Source: Cryptomeria japonica (taxonomy: Eukaryota; Streptophyta; Pinopsida; Cupressales; Cupressaceae). Taken from it: a stretch of 64,000 bases of DNA. The translations under genes were made by a program, and so were the position numbers. The notes below the pieces were generated by a model. The model was not told the origin of the DNA and did no database searches. It saw only the letters and a program-made list of their open reading frames with translations. Below, piece by piece: positions 11,417 through 21,013 of this stretch; position 1 is the stretch's first letter; each line of letters begins with the position of its first letter. The stretch lies in assembly GCF_030272615.1 (NCBI RefSeq), contig NC_081415.1, positions 367,954,667 through 368,018,666 on the forward strand, in the 5' to 3' direction.

Positions 11417-12201
11417 TGTATATGGTGAAAATGGATAACAATAAACAATAATATTGAAAGACTAAAATGGATTCAACCACTAAACCCTAGCCTAACAACA
11501 ACAAAGATCCACCATAACATATGAAGATAACCTAAGACAATGCAAATAACTCAAAATCACAAAGATTATACCATCACATGTCCACTAGGGTTTTGATCTC
11601 CATTCTTCCTATCTCCATTGATCTTGCTTGATATACTTGCTCTCAGATTTTTGTATGCACAAGAGCTCAACAAAGAATGGAATGTGGTTGCAAGTAGAAT
11701 TGTAGTCTAGTCAATTGATCAAGTAGTTAGGCATGTCTCATTAGGGATTAGGGTTTGACAATGAAGAAAGCATCTCCTTAAATAGAAGACACAATAAGAA
11801 ATGGAGGGTTAAGATTGAGAGGTGTAAAAAGAGAGGTCGGCTAGGATTAGAGGGTAGGTAAAAGAAATACCAAAATAATGAAAGAGGTAGGTAGTGTAGG
11901 AATTAAGAGATGAATGACGTGTCATAGGTGGAAAAGGTTAATGAATTAATTAAATAAATAAAGATTTATTTAATTAATAGAAGAAGTAGGACAATTAAAT
12001 AAATAAAATATTTATTTAATTTAGGAAAGGGATAATTTAAATAAATAAATGTATTTATTTAAATGAGAAATAAGGCTAGAAGAGGATAAATGAATTAATT
12101 AAATAAATAAAAATTTATTTAATTAATAGAAGAATTAGGCTTAGATAATTAAATAAATAAAATATTTATTTAATTAGACATGACAATTTTAGGTGTCTAC
12201 A
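11417..12201 (-). repeat. Element D 3' LTR
   Basis: 785 bp. On the minus strand it starts TGTAGACACCTAAAATTG and ends CACCATATACA. It contains five AT-rich hairpins built from TTAATTAAATAAATAAA and its complement (about 11943-12176). It differs from the other LTR only at about 11690 (ATGG against ACGA). Confidence 0.92.
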
Positions 12202-12217
12202 TTTTGCCCCTCTTTGA
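12202..12217 (-). promoter_or_regulatory. Element D polypurine tract
   Basis: The minus strand reads CAAAGAGGGGCAAAAT directly before the LTR start TGTAGACACC. This fixes the orientation of D as minus. Confidence 0.75.
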
Positions 12218-12446
12218 GACAATGCGGCTTGTTGCGTTGTTTCAAAGAAAATAAGATGAACTGATACAAAATTGCCCCAGTATGGGAATAATATGCCCCC
12301 TCGAGAGATTGGATGAAAATGTCTGAAAAGAGTGCAGACAATCTCTCGATAAGAAAGACGAGATAGAATGGACTGATTGGATAAAGTGACAAAGTCACAG
12401 GATGAAGAATACTGACTCGGGAAATGAAGGCCAGGGCTAGGGTAGG

Positions 12447-12455
12447 CTATAAGAT
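12447..12455 (+). promoter_or_regulatory. Possible TATA box of the PMD gene
   Basis: CTATAAGAT lies about 90 bp before the predicted start codon at 12546, inside the 345 bp between the LTR and the gene. A weak single-motif call; no transcript data. Confidence 0.3.
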
Positions 12456-12545
12456 AGACCACGGGCAAAAGACATCCTCATTGTCATCCACACCCTTAGA
12501 AGATCACAGTGCAGAGCGAGAAAAGAGCAGCAGCAGTCAGCAGCG

Positions 12546-15288
12546 ATGGCATTCATTCATAGATTCGACCGTGTCCGCCGATTCCAGCGACCAGCCGATG
12601 CAGGAGAGCCGGTAAGTACCCGAAAACCTCCTCGTACTTTCACGCATTTCGAGTGTTGTCATAAATGCATGTTTAGGAGCAATAAATGCGCTAGGAATAG
12701 GATATTTAAAAAGTGCAAAAACGCGCAACCGCATCTATGTCAGCGCCAGGCGCGTTTGTGTCGGGTCCAGGCACGTCTGTGCCTGGAACCGCGTTTGTGT
12801 TGAATGCGGACGCGTTTGTGAAATGTAGCAGCGTTTGTGTTTTATAGGAGCGTTTATGTCATGTAGGGACGTCTGTGTTCCCTGGTCGCGTTTGTGTCTG
12901 GCATAGGCACGTTTGTGTTCATAAAACGCGTCTGTGTTTCAGAAGCGCGTTTGTGCAGTCTATAAGCGTGTTTATGAGTTAAAAGCGCGTGTGTGTTGTA
13001 AAAGTGCGTTTGTGTGTTTAAATGCATGGTTTTAGTCTTTTAGGTCAAATCGGCAGTTCTGTGATGAACATACGCTGTCGATTGGATAAGCTGCTGAGAG
13101 GATACACTCAAGCAGGTCCTCTAGGAAGATTAGGATAGATCCAGGCACTTTGTGATGAACAGGGAGCACCAAGATAGGCAGCACTTTGTGATGAACAGGG
13201 AGTGCGAATGTGAGTGACACTTTGTGATGAACAGGGAATGTCATACACGTAGTACTTTGTGATGAACAGGGAGCACTACTTAGGGTAGATAGCAACACTT
13301 TGTGATGAACAGTGAGTGTCACTAGGATAGATAACCAGATGCATTTAGGTAGCAAGTAGCATTTTGTGATAAACAGTGAATGCCACGATAACTGACATGA
13401 TTGAGTTGCTTGACTGCAGGAGTATTTGCCGATGTTAGAGTCACGGGAGAGATTCCCATCGACTCAGAGACTACGACCAGAGTTGTCAATCCAGGACATG
13501 ATTTCCATTAAGGAGATGGGTCTCACACATATGCTCTATGTGCCCGAGTTTCGGGCAAACATGGGGTTGCTGACTGCGTTGGCCGAGAGATGGCACTCAG
13601 AGACATGCACGTTTCACCTGCCGATGGGTGAGATGACAGTGACATTAGAGGATGTATACAGGATTCTGCATGTTCCTATTGATGGAGAGTTGATTCCCTA
13701 CGACCGTGACAGTGACAGGGAGGCATTGAGACGGGTTTTTCAGGATCCCGATTTGGAGATGCGAGCAGGTCATGTAGCCTGGGATACCATGACTGCCACA
13801 GGTTTAGCATTGCCAGCAGTTGTTGGGGGAGTCATCAGTGGGTATTTGTGTCCAGACAGGGCCACACGAGGATTGGCAGTGGGTTGGGGAGGGGCATTGG
13901 AGACGCTGATGGCAGAGCACACTAGGTATGCATGGGGGCCATGTGTCCTGGCACATTTGTATTATGAGCTGCATCAGTTTGTGTACCACGGATCAGTGGG
14001 TTTGGGCTGCGGCGTGACTCTCTTACAGGTGTGGGCCTATGAGCACCTTCCCATCACACGGCCCATTCATTTCAGAGGCAGAGGACAGGGACAGAGTTTT
14101 GTGCACCTGTATGACATGATCACATCCCAGCCTCGGATTGGGAGATTGGAGCATTGGAGGCGAGTCATTGATGATATTGACATGGTGATCTGGAGGCCGT
14201 ACCTGGGGTGCGAGGAGTGGGAGGACGATGCCTTGGAGCTACCATACGTGTTTAGGAGCAGGTATCTGATGGGGCGGATGCCCTATATTCTGGAGAGGCA
14301 GCTTATTGATAGGGTGTGCAGGCAGTTTGGGCAGATCCAGCGGATGCCACGGGGCTTGGGCATGTATGCCCGTACGGTCAGAGATCAGGTGCAGTTTGGC
14401 CCACTGCTATCATATGATCAGGCGGTGACGCAGCTAGCGGAGATGATGCCGATGCCATGGGACATGTGGCCAAAGGTAGATGATGCAGGGATGGACACAG
14501 AGTACTCTGCGTATTGGGCAGAGCATCCATTTCCCAGATTGACAGATCCGGCAGAGCCACTGGATGGAGAGGGTGGAGGAGATGGAGGTAGGGGCTGGCG
14601 GAGGCGGAGGGGAGTGGTGGGAGAGAGGCGGGTGGCACCTCGGAGGGAGGGAGGACAGGAGAGAGCAGCTCCGGTGGTGAGAGGACGGGGTGGACTGCCC
14701 CTACAGGTGCCAACAGCACAGGGTCCTAGACAGGGACCGAGACAGGTGCAGGCAGAGAGACAGAGACAGGCACCTGTAGGGGAGGAGCCACAGGCGGAGG
14801 CAGAGAGCGGAGACTCTGAGGAGGATGAGGTGGTGAGGCTGCGGGAGATCTGCCAGGGCCAGGCAGATGAGATTGAGGATTTGGTGCGGGAGAGGAACCA
14901 CTTCAAGATCAGGGTCCGAGACACAGAGCGGGAGAAAGATCAGGCCATCCAGAGATACACAGAGGCCGAGACAGCTGTGAGGGCAGGTAGGCGGGCAGCA
15001 GAGGATGCAGGGGCAGGCTACGCATATGTTTTGCGAGCTGGAGAGGAGATCGCCTACTGGAGGGATCTATACTATGCAGCCGTGCCAGCAGATCAGCTGG
15101 CTAGGAGCTTCCATAGATCGTCGTGCACAGCGACGGCTACGGGAGGGAGCCGCAGGAGACAGGCATCCAGCGGTGGGGTCATGGGGCCTCCACCACCACC
15201 AGAGAGACAGGGGGATCCAGGGGCGGGTCCATCTATAGCTCAGACTCCGTCGAGGCGAGGCGGCTCCGAGGGAGGGAGTTCCTCATAG
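12546..15288 (+). CDS. Plant mobile domain (PMD) protein, two predicted exons, captured in element D
   Basis: Exon 1 is 12546-12611 (ATG, 22 codons, MAFIHRFDRVRRFQ...). A consensus donor GTAAGT follows at 12612, and an acceptor TTGACTGCAG ends at 13419. Both sides are phase 0, so exon 2 (13420-15288) is joined without changing frame and gives about 644 residues without a stop. Exon 2 begins with the PMD core: ERWHSETCTFHLPMGEMTVT, then LEDVYRILHVPIDG, and later VGWGGALETLMAEH and LLQVWAYEHLPI. An Arg/Gly-rich segment, an acidic segment and a C-terminal coiled coil (from about VVRLREICQGQADE) follow. PMD proteins such as Arabidopsis MAIN and MAIL1 act in the nucleus in silencing and genome stability, and PMD copies are known in transposons. 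The gene runs opposite to gag-pol of D. If unspliced, the first ATG of exon 2 is at 13432. Function here is inferred only. Confidence 0.85.
12730..13020 (+). repeat. GCGTYTGTGT short-repeat array (PMD intron)
   Basis: Copies such as GCGCGTTTGTGT, GGCACGTCTGTG, AGCGTTTGTG and AACGCGTCTGTGT recur every 15-30 bp. The same motif recurs on the opposite strand in the gag leader of D (24912-25190 and 26296-26565). Confidence 0.8.
13055..13385 (+). repeat. ACTTTGTGATGAACAGGGA repeat array (PMD intron)
   Basis: Copies start near 13057, 13146, 13182, 13219, 13253, 13296 and 13360. They are separated by 34-64 bp of unrelated spacer, so this is an interspersed rather than a head-to-tail array. Confidence 0.75.
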
Positions 15289-16941
15289 CTATAGTGGGCT
15301 CCCATTGTATCAGTAGATGTACCATTGTTGTATTGTAGACACCTGCGGGTGATTGTAGCCATATGATTCTTTTGACATTATTGTATCATGACACATTTTG
15401 AGTATATATGAGAGATGATCCATTTTTTTGCGGCAGCTATATGCATGTGTACCTTATGTGATGAAATGTTCTTATGTGATACGGATGCTTATATGATGCA
15501 ATGCAATATATTTTTGTTCTTTTATATTGTATATGTGATGCATGATGCAAATGTGAATGTATGTAATGCAAATGAATATGATAATGCAAATGAGTATTTA
15601 TATAATGAAAATGTGAGATGTGCTAACATGTGTTGTATGCAGGATGTGATGCAATTGTGATATCTATATGTATGTATGAAATGCTTATATGTGGTGATGT
15701 AGGTGTAACTATATGAAATGCAAATGTTTTTGGTGTGTCATTGTACTCAGTCATGTGATAGCGGGCTACGCGGACTTGAGAAGGACGATGGAAGTCAATC
15801 AAGAAAGGGGGATGGAAGACAGAAGATATGAACGTGAAAGAGCTTCTTGTGCATTATCATCATTGAGCTTATTATGGCAGGTAGGTTATGACAATCGAGG
15901 CATTTGTTCGGCCCAGAAAGTCATTCCTGTTTGCATGGAGATAAGATAGTCACAAACAAGGAATGCCCCAGTTCATACTAGACTCACAGTGTCCTCATAT
16001 CCTTGGACAAGTCATAGCATTACTAAAAGACAATCCACAGACAGCAAATGCAAATAGGTGACGATACCCCATCCTCGCCTTTCTAGTCAAAGACATCCTG
16101 GAAAAGCTAAAAGACATGTCACCGAAAGATAAAATCAAAAGAAAACCAAGACTCAACACCAACATCCACTGTAGTCCTCAAGTTTAGTGTCTCTTGTCAC
16201 TTGTTTAAGTCTTATTCGATTGTGGTCATTCACTTTTACAAAAAAAAAAAAAAAAAAAAAAAAAGATAGATAGCACTGAACCATATGTTGTCTGAGTCTG
16301 TTGAAAGATTTGATTTTGTTGAAGCCCATTGTTGCTGCTGTGTCTCATTTGAAACTGACTGAATCCATGAAACTGATACCTTATTGCGGAAAAGATGAAA
16401 CTTTATTGCGGACTGGCGATGCAAATGCTGCTTTATTGCGGATTGTGCGCAGATAGACTGAAGAAAGCTGAAAGAAACTGTACTCCTCAAAACATGTGAT
16501 GTTCTCAGTTCCACACCCATTACTAGACGTAGGAATTGGCCGTAGTCATAGATAGGATCTGATTTATTATGGATGGAAAAGGGAGTGAAAAGAGAGGGTT
16601 ATGGATGGCTAACCAATCTTAGGTAGATCAATAACAAGCCATGATGGGAATGGGTAGGTTTATTGTGAGTGTGTGCAAAGTGAAAGGATGAAAGAGAATC
16701 CTGAAGGAGGGAGGAGCATAGTCCCTACGCATGGCGCTGGTGACCCAGTTTTCACCATGGTACTTGCCCAGGGCGCCACCGAAGTGGTTTTCACCGTTGG
16801 ACGAAATTATTTCTCTTTACTTTTTTCAATTTTTCAATTTTTTTGTTGTCACAAGGCGCTTGTTTGCCAGGTTTTCACCAAGTGACGATTTTTTTGTTTT
16901 TATAATTTTTTTGTATTTTTAAATTAGGATATTCCGAAGAG
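15289..16941 (+). other. Element D region between PMD stop and pol end
   Basis: No supported gene. It holds low-complexity ATG/TGA-rich DNA (15370-15720), a run of 25 A at 16240-16264, three copies of TTATTGCGGA (16381, 16403, 16433), and a segment with paired TTTTCACC phrases (16730-16890). Parts of this region can be recognised in a decayed form at 41340-43260. Confidence 0.6.
16240..16264 (+). repeat. A25 homopolymer
   Basis: Twenty-five consecutive A on the plus strand, 950 bp after the PMD stop codon. It may be a microsatellite, or a trace of a polyadenylated transcript joined to the element. Confidence 0.8.
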
Positions 16942-19900
16942 CTATGTGTAGAACCTGCGAAGGTGCATGCTGTTGATAGGATCCTCCAAAGGTTCACCTT
17001 CTGTAGTAGAGAGCTGATATGCCCCAGATCCATATGCTGCTGTGATGATGTAAGGACCAAGCCAATTTGGTTCGAACTTGCCCTTCTTATCTCTGTCTTG
17101 CTGATTTTTGGGGTTCTCTCTGAGGACTAAGTCACCTACCTCAAATGTGCGAGGCTTGATCTTGTGATTGTAACTGCGACTCATTCGTTGTTGGTAAGCC
17201 TTGAGATGATTAAAAGCAGTGTGTCGTCGTTCCTCCAGCAGTTCTAGTTCTTGTAAGCGGGAGACCCTGTAGTCTTCATCGTTGATTATGTTTCTCAAGG
17301 AGACCCATAAAGAAGGTAGCTCAACCTCAATAGGCAAGATGGCTTCAGCGCCGTAGACAAGTGAGTAGGGTGTAGCTCCTGTAGGTGTGCGGACACTGGT
17401 ACGATAGGCCCAAAGTGCGGGATTGAGTTGGACATGCCAGTTACGGCCAGCGTCGTCGACTGTCTTTTTAAGTATTTGGAGAATTGTTTTGTTAGACGCC
17501 TCAGCTTGGCCATTACCTTGGGGGTAGTATGGTGTGGAGAAATGGTGAGAGATATGGAAGCGCTCACAGAGTTCACGAACATCCTGGTTCTTGAAAGGAC
17601 GCCTGTTATCGGTGATAATGGAAGTAGGAATCCCGTATCGGCAAATGATGTAGTTCAGGATGAAAGTAGTGATTTGTTTCCCAGTAACTTGTGTGAGAGG
17701 CACAGCTTCAATCCACTTTGTGAAATACTCTGTGGCTGTGATAATGAATTTATGTCCATTGGAAGAAGGAGGGTGAATCTTGCCTATGAGATCGAGTCCC
17801 CACTGACAAAAGGGCCAAGGAGATGCAAGTGGCTGTAGTTCTTGTGCTGGTGCATGTATAAGGTCTCCATGAATTTGACACTGCTTACACTTCTTGACAA
17901 ACTGATATGCATCTTTTTCCATAGTAGGCCAGTAGTATCCAGTCCTGATGAGTTTCTTGGCCAAGGTAGGACCACTAGTATGCGGACCACATATCCCTTC
18001 ATGCACTTCTCGTAACGCAATCTGAGCTTCGTCACTCTCTAAACATCTAAGAAGGGTGCCATCTAGACCTCGTCGGTATAGGATATCAGCTAGGATAACG
18101 TATCGGGAGGATTGGCGAATGAAAGTGTGGCGTTGGTTGTTCGATAGATCGGGAGGTAAGATATTGTCGCGAAGGTATGTGAATATGGAACCATATAACT
18201 GGGATTCAGGACCAACAACACATATCATTTCCGTAGGAGTGATCTCATATGACGGAATCAGCAGGTTGTCAACCAGGAACTCATAGCAGGTCTCATTTTG
18301 CGGTAGATCAATGAGCGAAGCAATTGTAGCCATGGCATCAGCAGCACGATTTTGTTCTCTTGGTATCTGTTCAAACTCTATCTTTGCAAAGTGTTGTTTC
18401 AGATCATCTACCAATTGTTTGTAAGGCATTAGCTTTTCATCTTTTGTTTGATAATCATCAGTTGCTTGACGGATGACGAGTTGAGAATCCCCAAAAACAC
18501 GAAGGTCTTGGATCTTCCACTGAACTGCAATTCTTAGCCCAGTTGTTAATGCCTCATATTCTGCTATATTGTTGGTACAAGGAAATGATAAGCGGTATGA
18601 CTTTGGTATAGAATCGCCTTGGGGAGTTATAAAGAGTATACCCGCTCCTGCTCCATGCTGTGTGTATGAGCCATCAAAGTATAGTTGCCATGGCTTTGCA
18701 GGTGATATTGTTAGAATGGACTCATCTGGAAATTCTGACTGTAGAGGAACATCATCTATCATGGGAGCATCTACCAGTTGATCTGCGATGGCTTGTCCTT
18801 TTATGGCTTTTCTATCCACGTATTCAATGTCGAATTCACTCAAAATCATTACCCACTTGGCCAGTCGCCCAGTAAGTGTGGCTTTGTTGAGAAGATATTT
18901 TAGTGGATCAATTCTGGCAATCAACTTAGTCTTGTGAGTGAGCATATAATGTCGCAATTTTTGTGAAGCAAAGACCACAGCGAGACATGCACGCTCAATT
19001 GGAGTGTAGTTTAGCTCATATCCCACCAATGTGCGACTGATATAGTAGACTGCTTTTTCCTTGCCGTCAGGTATTTGCTGTGCTAGGAGTGCCCCCAGTG
19101 CTGTTGGAGTAGCTGATATGTAAAGTAGCAATGGTTGATCTTGAATTGGTGGCATCAAAACTGGCGGGTTCAAAAGATAGTCTTTGAGTGCCTGAAAAGC
19201 CTGTTGACAGTTCTCATCCCATTTGAACTTGATGCTTTTGTGTAGCAGGTGCTGGAAAGGATTGCACTTATCTGCAAGTTGTGCTATGAATCTTCGTATG
19301 GACTGGAGTCTCCCTTGTAAAGACCGAAGTTGACTGATATTCTTGGGTGGCGGCATCTCCAAGATAGCCTTTACTTTTGCTGGATCAGCTTCTATTCCTC
19401 TTTTAGACACAATGAATCCTAGGAGCTTCCCGGAGGTTACTCCAAAGACACATTTCTTTGGGTTTAATCTTACCTTGTATTTTTCCAGCCTATCAAAAGC
19501 AACTGAAAGTATGTCCAAGTGTGTATTTCTGTCTATTGATTTAACCAAAAGGTCGTCAACATAATCTTCCACCGTTACATGCATGAGATCATGGAAGATA
19601 GTAGTCATAGCTCGTTGATACGTGGCACCTGCATTTTTCAGTCCAAAGGGCATGACATTCCAGCAGAAGGTTCCCCATGGACAAGTAAATGATGTTTTAT
19701 GTTGATCTTCAGATGCAATCCTGATCTGATTATATCCAGAGAATCCGTCCATTAAAGATAACATCTCATGGCCTGCTGTGAGATCAACAATTAAATCAAT
19801 GTTTGGTAATGGGAAATCATCCTTTGGACAAGCCTTGTTGATATCCCTGAAGTCTGTACATATTCGGATGCTACGATCTGGTTTGCTAACAGGTACTAAG

Positions 19901-20115
19901 TTGGAAATCCATTCGGGATATTCAATCGGGCGTATGAATCTGACATCCAGTAATTTCTCCAGCTCTGCCTTGACTAATAATGCCACTTGTGGATGCATTT
20001 TCCTCAATTTTTGTTTTACTGGTTTTGCCCCCGGTTTGACTGTTAAATGATGCATTACTAAATCGGGGTCTAGTCCAGGCATATCAGCATAAGACCATGC
20101 GAAGTTGACTTGTCA
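16942..20115 (-). CDS. Element D pol: RT, RNase H, second RNase H, integrase
   Basis: 1046 codons from the Met at 20082, stop-free. Domains by residue: reverse transcriptase (about 1-260, catalytic YVDDLL near 175), a native RNase H-like domain (about 270-400), an archaeal-type second RNase H (FDGSY near 469, AEYEAL, FGDSQLVI), integrase zinc region (HEGICGPH ... CKQCQ, near 700), integrase D-D-E (GLDLIG near 762, TDN near 824, QAEASNK near 859), ending INSMHLRRFYT. The dual RNase H is a hallmark of the Tat lineage. Homology starts earlier: the same frame reads EKARFISFFKE, then TGA at 20113-20115 (expected TGG), then QVNFAWSYADMPG. It joins the upstream frame only by a frame change near 20185. 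Catalytic residues look intact, but joined translation with gag is doubtful. Confidence 0.9.
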
Positions 20116-20119
20116 TTCC

Positions 20120-21013
20120 TTAAAGAAGCTTATGAACCTTGCTTTCTCGGCCTCTGTCAATGATTGAGCCAAGAATATGTTGTGGAACCTCTGTTGTACC
20201 AATGTTTGTCTTTATAGTCTCCTCTACCAACATGGATGATTTTTCCTCGTATGATGCTGGGAGAATGTCAAGCCTTCCATCTTCGGGCGCCTCAGAGAGG
20301 TTTTCACCCTCAGATACATCCTTTCTTTTTACTTTTTTAGAGTCAGATAGCGCCACAGTGTGGTTTTCGCCATAAGACCCTTGTTTTGTTTTTATTTTCA
20401 CATTTTTGCGACTAGAAGGCCCGACACCCTCACCAAAGTATGCCATGTTATTAAGCTCTATGGCGTATCCTGCTTTATGGTCTCCAAGAGGAAGATCATC
20501 GCGAATGCCAAGATAATCGACTATAGCTTCGTCATTTTGAAATGTATCAAGCTGTGCTGGTCCATCCTGATCCCAGTCAATGAGTTGGGGGTAAATGAGG
20601 GGAAGGTCTTTAGTGTTTTCAGAGTTCGCAAGGCTAATAGTGAAGATGTGGTTATATTCAGGTATGTCAAGATAGTCATCGAGGTCGTCAATGGCACTCT
20701 CCTCATCAGTTTCGATCATGAGTGAGTCCAAATTATCATCACTAGTAGCACCCTCAGGGACAGGTGTCCTCATCCTATGTGATCTTGACCTAGGGCCTTG
20801 AAACGAAGCTTGTGCGGGATCCTTATGGGTCGGTTCTTGACCAACTCTGAATTTCTTGTAAAACTCCTCCTCCTCTGTAGGTTCCTCTGGCTCTCTAAAT
20901 GTCTCGTTGAGCTCATAGTCGCTGGAGGATTTGTCTGAACCCCATTCCCATTCGTTGGAATCTGTAGAATAGTCATCTTCTTGTTGAACTTCAGCCACTT
21001 TGACTCGCCATAT
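20120..21013 (-). CDS. Element D acidic linker frame between gag and pol
   Basis: This frame lies directly after the gag stop and in the same frame as gag (TAG, then IWRVKVAEVQQEDD). There is no ATG near its start, so it should be reached from gag by readthrough of the TAG, or the TAG is a recent mutation. The product is highly acidic (YSTDSNEWEWGSDKSSSDY, EEPTEEEEFYK) with no recognised domain, and ends at 20120 (VHKLL) shortly after the point where the pol frame takes over. Such acidic linkers between protease and RT are common in Tat-type elements. Confidence 0.6.
   Translation of the reverse strand: MWRVKVAEVQQEDDYSTDSNEWEWGSDKSSSDYELNETFREPEEPTEEEEFYKKFRVGQEPTHKDPAQASFQGPRSRSHRMRTPVPEGATSDDNLDSLMIETDEESAIDDLDDYLDIPEYNHIFTISLANSENTKDLPLIYPQLIDWDQDGPAQLDTFQNDEAIVDYLGIRDDLPLGDHKAGYAIELNNMAYFGEGVGPSSRKNVKIKTKQGSYGENHTVALSDSKKVKRKDVSEGENLSEAPEDGRLDILPASYEEKSSMLVEETIKTNIGTTEVPQHILGSIIDRGRESKVHKLL

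Larger units (their letters stand above)
12612..13419 (+). other. Predicted intron of the PMD gene, built of two repeat arrays
   Basis: 808 bp with GTAAGT...CTGCAG ends. The first half (12730-13020) is an array of about 15 GCGTYTGTGT-type decamers; the second (about 13055-13385) has about seven copies of ACTTTGTGATGAACAGGGA with irregular spacing. Stops in all useful frames argue against coding. Confidence 0.65.

Noticed and set aside
12166-12468. Minus frames of 100 and 69 codons next to the D LTR
   Set aside because: They overlap the LTR and PPT and have no recognisable motif.
13055-13385. CRISPR-like array of repeats with spacers
   Set aside because: The genome is a plant; repeats are imperfect, spacers uneven, and it lies inside a predicted intron.
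14378-14924. Long antisense frames opposite the PMD gene
   Set aside because: Shadows of the GC-rich PMD coding strand; Ser/Pro/Leu-rich with no domain.
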